Both the position numbers and the translations under genes were made by a program. A stretch of 20,460 nucleotides of DNA from Pelargonium nanum (lineage: Eukaryota > Streptophyta > Magnoliopsida > Geraniales > Geraniaceae). Where the stretch lies: assembly GCA_036897485.1 (NCBI GenBank), contig JAYMTF010001960.1, positions 1 to 20,460 of the forward strand, in the 5' to 3' direction. This document shows positions 1 through 9,467 of this stretch, piece by piece. Below the pieces are notes generated by a model. It saw nothing but the letters and a program-made list of their open reading frames with translations, was not told the DNA's origin and made no database searches. The first letter of the stretch is position 1. Each line of letters begins with the position of its first letter.

Positions 1-855
1 CATCACCTTATTGGTTTGGCTTAGCCTAAGCCAAAAATTATATGGCTTAGATTCCTTATTCTCTTATTATATAATGGTTTCTAAATCAGGCATCTCGAGA
101 ATAAGTTGAAACTATAATTGCCTTATTGAAAATAATTTATGGAATCATATTAATAATTTCTTATTATTTTAATGAATTTTGGTTTAGAATGGCAGCCATC
201 CAAAATAAGCATTAGAGTGAGATTTGACTAATCAAATTCAAAAGGTAGATTAGCCACTAAAAAGATACTCTCCCTTTAATTAGTACACAAATCAAAATCT
301 CAAACTTTCTCATGTCTGATGATTATTCCATCTTCTTTTCTTTATTCTTAGGTGACAACTCACTCCCAAAGATTACAAGACACTGTCATCTTAATTATAT
401 TTGGAGGTTATGCGATAAACTAAATTATCAGAAACATCAAATTTTCTCGATTTTCTAAAATGAATGATTTCATCTCTAAATCGAGTTCCTTGTTGGCGGT
501 TCTCGCTAATTTGCGGCTTGATGATTTATTCGTAGGCGTCTCGGATTACTTGTCATGTTTTCAATTCTTATTCTACTTCCTCCGTTTCTTTACTTCTCAA
601 AAGGAATTTTCATAAAGTCACAATTCGAAACTTGATAGTTTGACATAGAAAAAAATTTAAATACTTTTCTTCCTCAATTAGAGGTAACATGTTGTTGCAT
701 ATTTTGCACATGATAATCTATAAATGATTGTCATGCCATAAGACACATTTTCAACTATTTTTTTTTTCATATAAACATTCTCAAATATTTATGAGAATGT
801 AGTATGCTTTAAACATAAACATTTTTAACGATCACAAATTTGATTTTTTCTGGGT
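1..855. other. AT-rich intergenic DNA, no gene seen
   Basis: No convincing coding sequence. An inverted repeat with 10-bp arms and a 1-nt centre (TTTGGCTTAG / CTAAGCCAAA) sits at 15-35. A short open frame at 461-613 (about 50 codons) is not recognised. The only mobile-element signal is a Stowaway-type terminus at 574, listed separately. Confidence 0.6.
574..640 (+). mobile_element. Possible decayed Stowaway-type MITE end
   Basis: The sequence TACTTCCTCCGTTTC at 574-588 resembles the common TA plus CTCCCTCCGTCC terminus of plant Stowaway (Tc1/mariner-related) MITEs, starting at a TA dinucleotide. No matching opposite end was found before about 900, so this is a truncated or decayed copy, or a chance match. 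Confidence 0.3.
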
Positions 856-861
856 TATAAA
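856..861 (+). promoter_or_regulatory. TATA-like box upstream of a small ORF
   Basis: TATAAA lies 47 bp before the ATG at 908, with a pyrimidine-rich stretch (CTTCACACTCTC) about 25-35 bp downstream that could hold a start site. In DNA this AT-rich such a match is expected by chance, so it counts only together with the ORF that follows. Confidence 0.3.
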
Positions 862-907
862 TTACTCATTTCAATACCATCTTCACACTCTCAATTAAAC
901 AAAGCCC

Positions 908-1102
908 ATGGGATCATTGATTTTCATGCCCATCTCCTTACTCCTACTTTTTTTCCTACCAGAAATCAAACCCTTCATTGACTATCAGACCTTTCTCCAT
1001 TACCGGAACCATCTCCGATCTTCTGATAAACAAGGTCTCAATCTCAAAACCAAAACCTATGGCTCCTCCACCTCCAACAACAATAAATACTATAATATAT
1101 AA
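908..1102 (+). CDS. Hypothetical small protein, possible secreted peptide
   Basis: A 64-codon open frame that I do not recognise. The first ~18 residues (MGSLIFMPISLLLLFFLP) are hydrophobic and would pass as a signal peptide or anchor. The rest is polar and ends in an Asn/Ser/Tyr-rich tail (SSTSNNNKYYNI) with no cysteines. The ATG has G at +4, and a TATA-like box lies 47 bp upstream. Against it: the tail matches no signalling-peptide family I know (CLE, IDA, CEP, PIP, RGF), and the hydrophobic stretch comes from a T-rich tract that also looks like a polypyrimidine tract before a splice acceptor (CTACCAG, ending at 962). Another frame over 963-1080 is also open and reads as a proline-rich stretch. 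It may therefore be an exon of something else, or nothing. Not part of any visible operon-like or gene cluster. Confidence 0.25.
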   Translation: MGSLIFMPISLLLLFFLPEIKPFIDYQTFLHYRNHLRSSDKQGLNLKTKTYGSSTSNNNKYYNI

Positions 1103-1170
1103 AGAAAAACAGATGTTACTATATATATATAATGAATCGGTGTTTGATGGTATATAATTATTGAGGTGAG

Positions 1171-1233
1171 TGCAGTGCAGAGCAGTGTCTCTACCTCCGG
1201 TGCATGCAGTGCAGACCAGTCTCTCTCCGGTGC
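1171..1233. repeat. Short imperfect tandem duplication, ~30-34 bp
   Basis: Two adjacent copies begin TGCAGTGCAGA(G/C)CAGT and end CTCCGGTGC (1171-1203 and 1205-1233). They differ by a 2-4 bp indel and a few substitutions. They lie in a locally GC-richer patch (about 1160-1320) that otherwise shows no recognisable gene. Confidence 0.6.
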
Positions 1234-1688
1234 TTTCACTATCGATCGGAAAATGGGACCCTCCCTGAGCTTCACAAGCTGCCATGATTCCATGGCGGAC
1301 CCACCTTCATCAATCCCATTTTCTAATACTCATCTCATGCCGACAATTTATTACCGCTACTTCTTTATTCACATACCTTCCTTTATCAACAGTTGGACAT
1401 AATTAGCAAAATGAAAGGATAGGAATATTTAGAATTTAGAATTTGCGGCTGTGATTTTTAAGATCATAAATGAAAATGATCATCTCTACTAGACTTGAGA
1501 TCCAACATTTAATGGTTTAAGCTTTTAACGGCTACATAACACGACATGTTATTTGTAGCGTTATTATCGTGTGAAAATCATAATTGACATAGATCGTTGG
1601 TTAATGAAATATAGATAAATAACTAAAATTGGGTTTTCACTATGACTATTCAGTTGAATTGGTCATTTGACGTGATACTAAAACCTGG
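1234..1688. other. Intergenic, nothing recognised
   Basis: The GC-richer patch continues to about 1320 and then returns to AT-rich DNA. The open frame over 1166-1402 (plus) has biased, non-protein-like composition, so I do not call it a gene. Confidence 0.5.
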
Positions 1689-1988
1689 TTATGATCCGGA
1701 TTTAAACTCGATTATGTTGTCTTCTTTTGAAGTGACCAGCCCACTTGCAAAAACGACATTTCTGTAGTGGTCTATGTGTAGAAAGACATTATCTACATGT
1801 AAGTGAGAATGCCGATAAAGAGGAATTTTGTTTGTGCACAAGATTAATATAGGATAAATATAAAGTGAATGAGATACATAATGGTGAAAGTCAAGTACAA
1901 TTAACAAAATTAATAGCTTCGCAAAAACACAATCTGTTGATCTAATCGTGATGTCAAATTCCATTTGATTTGAACGACACATGTTCAA
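1689..1988 (-). pseudogene. Decayed Ty1/copia RNase H tail fragment
   Basis: The minus-strand frame has no stop for 99 codons and keeps the anchor spacing of the C-terminal part of copia-type retrotransposon RNase H. In that family the region reads roughly Pro-Ile-x-Leu-Tyr-Cys-Asp-Asn-Lys, then Leu-Tyr, then a Lys-His-Ile-Asp block 20 residues after the Cys, then a Ser-Gly-Leu block. Here the frame shows PILILCTNKIPLY, then LHIDHY with H-I-D 20-22 residues after the Cys, then ASGLVTSKED. The catalytic Asp of the Cys-Asp-Asn motif is Thr, the H-I-D block is one residue short, and no reverse transcriptase or integrase lies next to it. It is therefore a dead fragment. The family match is by eye and could be partly chance. 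The ATG is not biologically meaningful. Confidence 0.5.
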
Positions 1989-2340
1989 ATTTCGGTCATC
2001 TACAAAATTGTATAATTAATAATCTTATCTTTAGCTTATATACTTTCTTTAATATAAACATTTAAAATAACAATAAGTTATGATTTATAGTGATTTGTAG
2101 TTGACAAGAAGCAATAGCAAAATTCAAATCAAGAGAAAAGTGAACAAATCCTATAATAGAAAACAGCAAAAGGAAAAGAGCAATGACTTTCATGTTTTGA
2201 GATCTTCACTTTTTAGGATTTCATTTCCAACTTGTAAGATCGGAAACACTGTAACCAAAAATCAAAAGGAAGAACCCAAACTCTTGATCATGATCATCAT
2301 CGCATATTTCTCATCTAACGGTCCGCAGAGAACTGCCAGC
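1989..2340. other. AT-rich intergenic, nothing recognised
   Basis: A plus-strand frame open over about 2101-2343 has Lys/Asn/Ser-rich composition typical of AT-rich non-coding DNA and resembles no family. Confidence 0.5.
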
Positions 2341-2520
2341 TAATTGAGGGGACCCACATTTGAATCAATCAAGTCAAGACAAAATCTGACCTTCCGGATT
2401 GATGATGATGATGTTGCCACGTACAGCAAAAATGGTGGGGCCTGAGGGACCACCGTTGGCTGCTGCAGCACCTGATCAGCGTGGATTATGGGCCACGCTC
2501 TCACTCGTGCACTCTTTGTA
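2341..2520. other. GC-richer block with short inverted repeats
   Basis: A sharp island in AT-rich DNA. It contains a (GAT)n run near 2401, CCACGTAC (ACGT core) near 2418, GGTGG...CCACC near 2434-2454, and a perfect 7-bp inverted repeat AGCGTGG (2478-2484) / CCACGCT (2493-2499). It could be a distal regulatory block of the downstream trihelix gene or a small transposon relic. The sequence alone does not decide. Confidence 0.35.
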
Positions 2521-3340
2521 TTTTTCTATTTAATTAAAATTTTATTTCTTCTTATTTTTTTAATCATAATTCAAAATATATTTCAATTCAATTTTTTTTA
2601 TTTAAATATAATAGTTTAATTATAGCACGAGAAACTTGATTTGAAATTTTTTAGTATTTGAAAGAACGACCACTATCGTTGAAGCTGTTAAAAATCTGAC
2701 ATAAGTGGTGGAGCAATCTAATCAATTATTATTATCTTCAAAAGCATCTGACATAAAACACTATCGGACAAAAATCATCAGACTCGTAACTAAGAAAATT
2801 ACTCAGAACAAGTAAAGACAATATAAAACTTCTAATGACCGAACACTAGATGTAAGTAGTAAACAAACTATAGAAATAACATAACCACCAAAATACAATT
2901 TAAAACAAAAATGGTGTGAATTTTTTTAATCTACTTGTTTTAAACATACTCTCCAAACTAACATACGTACAATGAAGATTGAGATGATAACAATGCGTAG
3001 ATGATTGTACAAAATGAGCTAGTAGCAATGATTACACCTGACAATGCGGACCACATACCTAAAATGGCCGAGCCGAAAAACACACATGTTTTATCAAACA
3101 CTTTTTATCGGTTCTAACGTGTCTCTCCACTGAATAGAAAAAACTATGACCGATAAAAGAAATTACAAGATACAAACGTCAATAAAAGAAACGACGGTAG
3201 ATCAAAGTTGAAAAAACTTTCATGAATAGCCGAAACGAAGCAAAGAAGAGAAAGTGCGGCTAGAGTTTCCGACTTCTTTTAATACAAGATCAATATAAAT
3301 AAAATAGTTTAATTTGGAAATAATAAATTAGATGTAGTAT
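2521..3340. other. AT-rich intergenic with one hairpin
   Basis: No coding signal. A perfect 10-bp inverted repeat, TTTTATCGGT (3103-3112) / ACCGATAAAA (3149-3158), brackets a 36-nt loop. The loop is not miRNA-like and the arms are too short for a miRNA precursor. Confidence 0.5.
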
Positions 3341-4530
3341 TAATGAATTTGCATGGTGCATGGATGGAAGAGGAAGGTTCTGCTCCTCCCTTGAAAAGCA
3401 AGCTATCAGATCTCAGTTCTGTGTCATCTGATCTCACCATCTTTCTCTTTTATCTCCTCTCTTAGTCAGAAACTCTCAGAAAAAAGCCTCAGATTCTTCT
3501 GTAGTTGTAGTAGAAGTTGCAGATATGTTCATAGATATCTGTATCATCCATTCTTCATTGCCAAAGAAATTTACTTTTTATCACCTCATCACTGTTTACC
3601 CAATAAAGATGGACAGGACAAACACCAATATTAATATTAACTCTTTTTATTACAAATAATTCCAAAACCCACCTCTATCTCTATTTATTTTTGCTTAATT
3701 CTCACCAAACAAAACAATAACTTCTGTGTAAGTACATCATATAGTGAACATATATATACATATTTAACCAGGCTACTGTACTTTCATATAAAAGGGATAC
3801 TAATAGTACACAAATTGGAGATGGGGCAGTGGGTAGGTCCAAAAAAATCATCCACTTGAAAGGCAAGTGCTATGACCTTGACTGACATTTATTTTTGGAG
3901 GATTCTTGGGATTTCAATTTGCATTACAAGCAATAAAGCAAGAGGGAACTATATTTTATACTCCAACCATTTTAAAAAATATATCACATTGTATGAAAAA
4001 TGGTTCAAAGAGAGTGTCACATGCAATTTTTTTTTACGAATTACATATCATTCATTAGGAGTAGATCTGACATGAATTATATAATCCAACGTGAGTATTC
4101 TAATTCTTAGATTTTGAATGTTTTAAGCAATGATCAACTATTATATAATGTGTTAAAATTACTTTTTATTATTGTTATAGTTTGACTCGACTCGACTCGG
4201 CACTTTCGTACTTGGATCAAAATCGATCTAACTTATAAGTTATAATTTAAGACTCAATTTTCTTTGCACCATCATTATCCGATATATTAATATTAAGCCT
4301 GAGAATTAGAGAATCAAAGTGAGATACCTACTGCTAAAAGTGACACACTTTCATGCCTAAATTAGGTACTTCATTAAGAATTATTGTTCGAATATATAAA
4401 ATAATTGCTAGAGAGCCCACAATTGTACTCTATATATCGAAAACAGGCAAGAAATAAAATAAAACATGAACCAACTGTTTGTAGCCAGATAGGTTTTATG
4501 ATCTCTGCGAAATGTTGTCTGGTGTGCAAA
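3341..4530. other. Intergenic, partly pyrimidine-rich, no gene seen
   Basis: 3360-3560 is CT-rich and somewhat GC-richer. It contains a small hairpin (ATCAGAT / ATCTGAT around 3404-3434), but no open frame or known RNA. 3561-4530 is AT-rich. The open frame 3872-4075 is not recognised. Confidence 0.45.
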
Positions 4531-4537
4531 AATCTTT

Positions 4538-4645
4538 TGTCTTGCATAGCTTTTTTTTTTTTTTTTTGTGTGTGATGAAATTGTCTTGCATAGCTTTGTT
4601 ATAATAATAATAATAATTTTTTTGAGCAATAATAATAATAATAAA
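4538..4645. repeat. Poly-T tract, 17-bp direct duplication and TAA microsatellite
   Basis: TTGTCTTGCATAGCTTT occurs at 4538-4554 and again at 4581-4597, separated by a T-run and TGTGTGTGATG. It is followed by two (ATA/TAA)n runs at about 4600-4617 and 4629-4643. This looks like replication-slippage DNA. Confidence 0.7.
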
Positions 4646-6480
4646 TGTTCACCTATAGCCACTGTAGAACGTGATAAGAAACTCGTAAAGTGTTGGCCCG
4701 TTTTTTCTGAAACATTTCACTTTAAAGTTTAAAGGCTGCAAGCCAATTTAAGCCCCTCAGTGAGCCATTGAAACAAAAACATTTATTAAATTAATTGCTC
4801 AATTACAAGCGTAATTCACAGATAATATACTTATAATAATTTTAAACCCTAACAAAACCAACATTTGACACACTTCAAATATTCTCTGAAATTTTTGCAA
4901 TCAGAATACACAGAGAGGTTCAAGAAAGAAACAAAACAAAAATTCAAATTTTAGTTAGCAAAATGTGCTCATATACAGTTATAGTATATTATACAGAAAC
5001 ACCATATTCTATAATTCAGAAATATAGGTATAGGCCTGAGTAGCGGTCCAATCGAGGCACCTAACAATATGGATACATTGATTATATGCGGAAACATTCT
5101 TATTGCGATGCCTAATATTTTGTTGCACTGTAATTACACATAAAAAAATCTTTAGGATATGAGCTAGAAGGAAGTAGGGTTTGGAATATCAAGATGCCTA
5201 TGAATAAAGGTGTTACATTCGGGTTTTGGATTAAATTTGTTGTCCGGGAATATTTTGAGGTTGAATAGATTTCAGGATACTTATTTATTTTGTGTGTGAT
5301 GTGCACAGAATTGTACGAATTTATTCACTCAAATTTAAGATGTCCATAAACTCGAATCCAAATGGCCGATTTTATCTATGAACATCATGCTTTTCTTAGA
5401 CTAAAAAGAATGACCACACAAACTTAACTACTTACAATGACAAAACTATAATGCTAGTGCATATTATTGCTTCTAATTAAATATACGTTTATGTGAGGTC
5501 ACTTTCAGGAATTTATCATGATAATATATGTGTACCATATTGGTAAGAATAATTTTTTCATATTCATTTAAAAACGAAAATCTTAAATGTTATATAAAAT
5601 ATTTTTACAAAATTTTGAGAATATACATTAGGCAAATATCATATATCCCACTTATCAATATAAATAATATAAATGAATTAAATGTTTTAAATATTACAAT
5701 AGATCCAGTGAAATGCATGATTTATTATTTATATTAGATGGATGTGAGTTTATGTAATTATAGGACACACAAGATGACATAATTATAAGTAAGTGGTTGA
5801 AAAGAATATCAAATCCAAATAATTTTGATATACATTGACAGTATTGAAGTTCTTCCCACAAAGTTATTCAAGACTTAGTTATGTTTAGTATAATCTGTTT
5901 TTCTATTGAAAATAATAATATTTAAGTGAAAAGAGAGGAGTTGTAATAATTAAAAGTATAATAAATAAGGAGGTATGTGGTACAAGATCGATGTGAAGTC
6001 AGTGGTACGTACGAGAACTCAACACATACATCGCTTTCGAATGCATGCAATCACATGGCCTCAGTCCATTCATTTTAGTAAATATTCATAATTAGATTAT
6101 TTTTCGATTGTATTATTGTTGACACTGTAATTCATATACACACATTACATGCACAGATTCAGACACTGACAGTGATAATCATGGTGTGCCATGCACAGTG
6201 CTCAGTTCAGTCAACACTTTTGTTGACTCCTAATCACTCAATTTTCACCTTTTGCACCGTACACTGTAATTCGGGGAAAGGGAAAATATTTATTTTTCAG
6301 CTCATAAATATAACAAATTTGTAGATTATCTGTGAACTAATTTGTAGATACTAACCTGTATTAATTTGTGCATGTGTGTTGAGGCCAAAATTTGTAGCTA
6401 AGCCTAGATACAAAATCAGCGTGTACATTAACACAATATCTAATTATATTGGGTCTTTAGAATATGTTTGTTTAATTAAT
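4646..6480. other. AT-rich intergenic, no gene seen
   Basis: About 1.8 kb without a convincing gene. The short open frames at 5112-5306 (minus) and 5528-5737 (plus) have AT-driven composition and no recognisable domain. No tRNA box B-like sequence or RNA gene was seen. Confidence 0.5.
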
Positions 6481-6483
6481 TAT

Positions 6484-6796
6484 TCGTGTTCTAACACGCA
6501 CACCATACTAAATATGTGTATTTAAATGTATAATTATAAATTAATTTGAACATGGTGTTAGATTGTGTCATGTTAAACATGCATGTTAACTATCGTGCAA
6601 ACTGTGCTAAGTCATATTTGTGTTAATAGTGTTTTGTTGTATAAATACGGATCATTTTTACTAATTACTATGTTAAACATTTCATTTTTGTTTTTTTTTT
6701 TCTCTTGTTTATAGTTGTGTTATGTTCGTACTGAATCGTGCAATAAAAATCCAACATCAACACGATAAAAACTTGGCACGAAATTTGCTAGTTCTA
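6484..6796. mobile_element. CGTG/CACG-rich dispersed repeat, probable MITE relic
   Basis: The block holds many CGTG, GTGTT and CACGA words (e.g. TATGTTCGTACTGAATCGTG near 6721). This is typical of dispersed plant repeats related to small non-autonomous DNA transposons. Its right end AAATTTGCTAGTTCTA (6781-6796) matches, with a few changes, the reverse complement of the terminus of the MITE at 19427. A perfect palindrome AACATGCATGTT lies near 6577-6588. No left terminus was found, so the 5' limit is arbitrary. Confidence 0.4.
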
Positions 6797-7250
6797 ACTG
6801 TTTGTGTCTTGTTAAAAGGAAAAGTACCATTATACATTTATGGTTTAAGAATGTCATTGATCATCTGCAGTATTGACTTTTGTAAAAGTAGTACTAATCA
6901 AAACCAGGATCATACAGAAAAGTAGAAAAAAGTGTTAAAATATAGTAGTATATACTAACTCCATCATGTATTTTCCAGGTAGAAAAAGATGCCTATGGAG
7001 GCACCACAGCAGTAGAAAGCTTGCTGGGACATTATTCATACCTGGCTCTTAAGATATCGCAAAGGTTATAATGATATTTCAGCAACAAAAAAGAAGAAGT
7101 TATAATGATAAAGTGATTGACTTATGCTTATTAATAATGAGAATAATAATTGGGACTCCTTTCGTAAAAGGTAAAGGTCCACGTTAGAAAATTATCGTCT
7201 TGTCCATGTGTAAGAGTATTTGTGCTAAAAACATTCCAAATCTGAGATTA
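6797..7250. other. Intergenic, nothing recognised
   Basis: AT-rich sequence between two repeat-derived blocks, with no supported gene or RNA. AGATT at 7245-7249 may relate to the insertion site of the LTR-like block that follows. Confidence 0.5.
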
Positions 7251-8208
7251 TGGGAGATGAAACAAGAGGTTTGATTCTTTGAGACGGAGTCAGAGGCTTG
7301 GGTCCTAAGCAGAAACCCAAGTGTGCATAGAACACTGCTTCCGGCATGAACTTAAGAATCAACTCCAAAATAATTCGAACAACACATTGCTGAAGAGGAA
7401 CATAGAAATCATTCTAAAGAGAGAGAGTAGAGAGATAAATTCTCAAATGTTTTAAATAAGCTCTTGTCCTCTTACCAATGAGGGAGTATATATATTCACA
7501 CTTTTGTTGGATGACATAGCGACCCGTGATTGATTGTTGGCGTCGTGGGTCCCGCTTGGTGACTCATAGTAAATCTGAGCCTTAACTATTCGGGTGTATT
7601 CTCCGACGTTAGGTGAGATTTGTAGCTTGCATATGCCCGCCAAGGAGACTTGCGGAAGCGGGGTGACAGTGGGACATCACAATGCCCTCAAGGTGGATAT
7701 CTGCGCGAAGTGATGGAGGGTCGTCGAATGAAAGACCTAATGAGTGTTGCAGGGTCAAGGTGACGATAGGTCATCAATAGGAAGCCCAAATAGGCTTGCA
7801 GGGGCGAGGTGACACATGGTTCTTAGGAGGAAAACCCAAAATGGCTCGCGAGGCGAGGCAACGAATGGTCATCAAGGGAGACCTAAGATGACTTGCAGGG
7901 GAGATCGAGGTAATTATGTGTCGTCAAAAGGTGACCCGAAGTGGCTTGTGACGGAGGGTCCTTAGGAGGAAAATCAAGCTGTCTTCTATTGTCGAGGCGA
8001 TAGAGGGTATTGAAGAGGAAGTCCAATATGATCAAGAGAAGACTCAAGAAGATTTGCGAGAACAAAGTGACAGAGGATCGTCAAAGAAGACCCGAGATGA
8101 TTAAGGGTCATCTGTAGGTTCCGTGGTGGCTCGCAAACAAATTCAAGCTCGACAGTGTGTTAGCCTAGTGCATGCCACAAGGATCCAACTCAAAACCGGG
8201 ACCTTACA
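7251..8208 (-). mobile_element. Candidate solo LTR of a retrotransposon
   Basis: Read on the minus strand, the block starts TGTAAGGTCCCGG (from 8208) and can end in CCCA (7251), giving TG...CA ends. It contains a TATATATA box (7487-7494 on plus) followed by a CT-rich leader-like stretch and about 200 nt that would be R/U5. The upstream (U3) part is GC-richer than its surroundings and consists of a degenerate ~50-bp tandem repeat, a common U3 feature. AGATT occurs at 7245-7249 and again at 8209-8213, but the left copy sits one base away from the expected junction, so the target-site duplication is equivocal. No gag-pol, second LTR or primer-binding site is present. The overall identity is inferred. 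Confidence 0.4.
7672..8130. repeat. Degenerate ~50-bp tandem repeat array (about 9 units)
   Basis: Units start with a GGTCATCAA-like word, contain (A)GACC.AA.ATGGCTTGCAGGGGCGAGGTGAC-like sequence, and recur at about 7672, 7719, 7769, 7818, 7867, 7919, 7957, 8006, 8075 and 8106. Most steps are 47-52 bp. One step of 38 and a 69 + 31 pair that sums to 100 suggest indels in an old array. No long open frame is preserved, so it is not a coding repeat now. Confidence 0.7.
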
Positions 8209-8780
8209 AGATTTTTGGATTTGGAGCTATGAATAAAAAAAGACTTCATCGTGCATGTAATGTTGCGCATCAATCCTTCATCAACTAAGTCGATCATGAA
8301 CGGCATGTTGTGAATCTACGCAACGGCCTGTCGTAGATGCATCTGACCAAAGAGAAAGATGAAACTTGGTTTGCTGATTTGGTAGGTTGTCTGTGTTGTG
8401 ACAGCAAACCGTCGACGACAGCATGAGCAGGTTAATGTTATAAAACGACAGAGTGTTGTAGACGACGGTCAAAAAGTAAGAAGTGGATCTATGTACTGTA
8501 GACGCGTCACCCACTTGGTTCCCTCTCAGCTTCTCTCATTGGTTCTTCAATCTTTAAGTTATGATTTAAAACAATTTCTTATGGGACTATACCTACTGAA
8601 TTTGATCAACCTTATTTGTTGATCTAATGGTTCATTTCTAATAGAGGATAAGATTAGATTAAGCTACACTACACATAAGTTCTTGCACACGATGGAAAAT
8701 GTTTAGATTATTATACAAGCCTAACCATCAACTTAACTTTCTATTATGGTTGGGCAATTATTCATCATTCATAGTTATCA
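8209..8780. other. GC-richer unassigned segment
   Basis: 8260-8530 contains many CGAC/GTCG words and open frames on both strands (8281-8514 minus, 8398-8622 plus), but no recognisable domain. It lies between two retroelement relics and may itself be transposon-derived. 8530-8780 is AT-rich. Confidence 0.35.
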
Positions 8781-9124
8781 TTTATCTAAGATTTTAGTTG
8801 TGGCTAGATCATTAGCATGAGATGCTCTTTTGCATTCATCAATCAAAGAAGCCTAAGGGTGAGTTATCAAACAACCTTGAATCATACTCTCATGGATAGT
8901 AATAGAGTTCATCTCAACGATCGCCTTTTGAGTTCTAACCCTTAAACACAAATTAAGACTATTTAGAACTGTTCAAAACTCAACATAATATGAGTGACAA
9001 CTCTCAAGTTTTTGGAAGAACCAACTATCCACGTACCATTGTGATCTCTGGCTATGGAGCCTGCACCACTGCTAATAGTACCATATCCTCCCGAACCATC
9101 AACATTGACTTTAATCCACATATC
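8781..9124 (-). pseudogene. Frameshifted RNase H-like (RVT_3) fragment
   Basis: On the minus strand, 9124-8966 reads DMWIKVNVDGSGG..., then GAGSIARDHNGTWIVGSSKN. This is the classic start of plant RNase H-like domains (Trp-x-Lys-x-Asn-x-Asp-Gly-Ser, then a Gly-Ala-Gly...Arg-Asp-x-x-Gly-x-Trp block), including the first catalytic Asp. A stop follows at 8963-8965. A different frame, 8939-8781, then continues the domain in order: KAIVEMNSITIHESMI (the second acidic strand), THP-stop-ASLIDECK, and a short ANDLAT-like end. At least one frameshift and internal stops make it non-functional. Such domains end LINE-type non-LTR retrotransposons and also occur as solo RNase H-like genes. No reverse transcriptase lies upstream (the trihelix promoter is there), so this is a truncated relic. 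Confidence 0.7.
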
Positions 9125-9438
9125 TTAGTCGTTTTTTCTTTCAACAGAACTAGTTATTTCTAATACAAATACATTAGTACGTACGATTGACTAGTATTCT
9201 TGCATGTGTATATGTACATACCCTAACTATTTAAGCAAAAAGTTTAAGACACAAATATAAACCACTTGAGTGCACAAATAAATATACAAATATGAAATAT
9301 AAGTAGAGATGGATAGATGAAAACTTTTCTAAAGAGAAACAAAAAAAAAAAGAGAAGAATCAAATGCATCACGTATAGCATAGAGAGCTAGAAAAAGCAA
9401 AAGAAAAAGGCATTAACTTTTAGAGAAATATTATTACA
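9125..9438. other. Proximal upstream region of the trihelix gene
   Basis: AT-rich sequence between the RNase H relic and the putative core promoter. It holds GTACGTAC near 9179 and CACTTGAG near 9263, but nothing that identifies a specific regulator. No gene is seen. Confidence 0.4.
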
Positions 9439-9444
9439 TATAAA
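9439..9444 (+). promoter_or_regulatory. PTL: Putative TATA box of the trihelix gene
   Basis: TATAAA within ACATATAAAGCC, 270 bp upstream of the ATG. A start site about 30 bp downstream (around 9470) would give a leader of roughly 245 nt containing a long CT-rich tract at about 9600-9660, as is common in plant 5' leaders. The start site itself is not visible. Confidence 0.45.
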
Positions 9445-9467
9445 GCCAACCTCCAAAGAAACAAATA

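Noticed and set aside
1261-1272. CTCCCTGAGCTT resembles the 3' part of a miR390 target site.
   Set aside because: Only about 9 terminal bases match before mismatches accumulate. There is no second site and no tasiRNA sequence nearby, so it is a chance match.
3341-3560. Pyrimidine-rich stretch with a small fold-back, considered as a miRNA precursor.
   Set aside because: The paired arms are only 7 bp and no known miRNA sequence is present.
7880-7900. AAGATGACTTGCAGG resembles miR169.
   Set aside because: It is one unit of the degenerate ~50-bp repeat array. Neighbouring units diverge at these bases and there is no complementary arm.
8190-8210. The minus-strand CTTGTAAGGTCCC resembles part of tasiARF.
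   Set aside because: The match is partial, with mismatches in the core, and the sequence is better explained as the TG-start of the LTR-like block.
8281-8514. Minus-strand frame with SDASTTGRCV, reminiscent of copia RNase H.
   Set aside because: Only one short motif agrees, the expected Asp-Trp-Ala-Gly block is missing, and nothing else in the frame fits.
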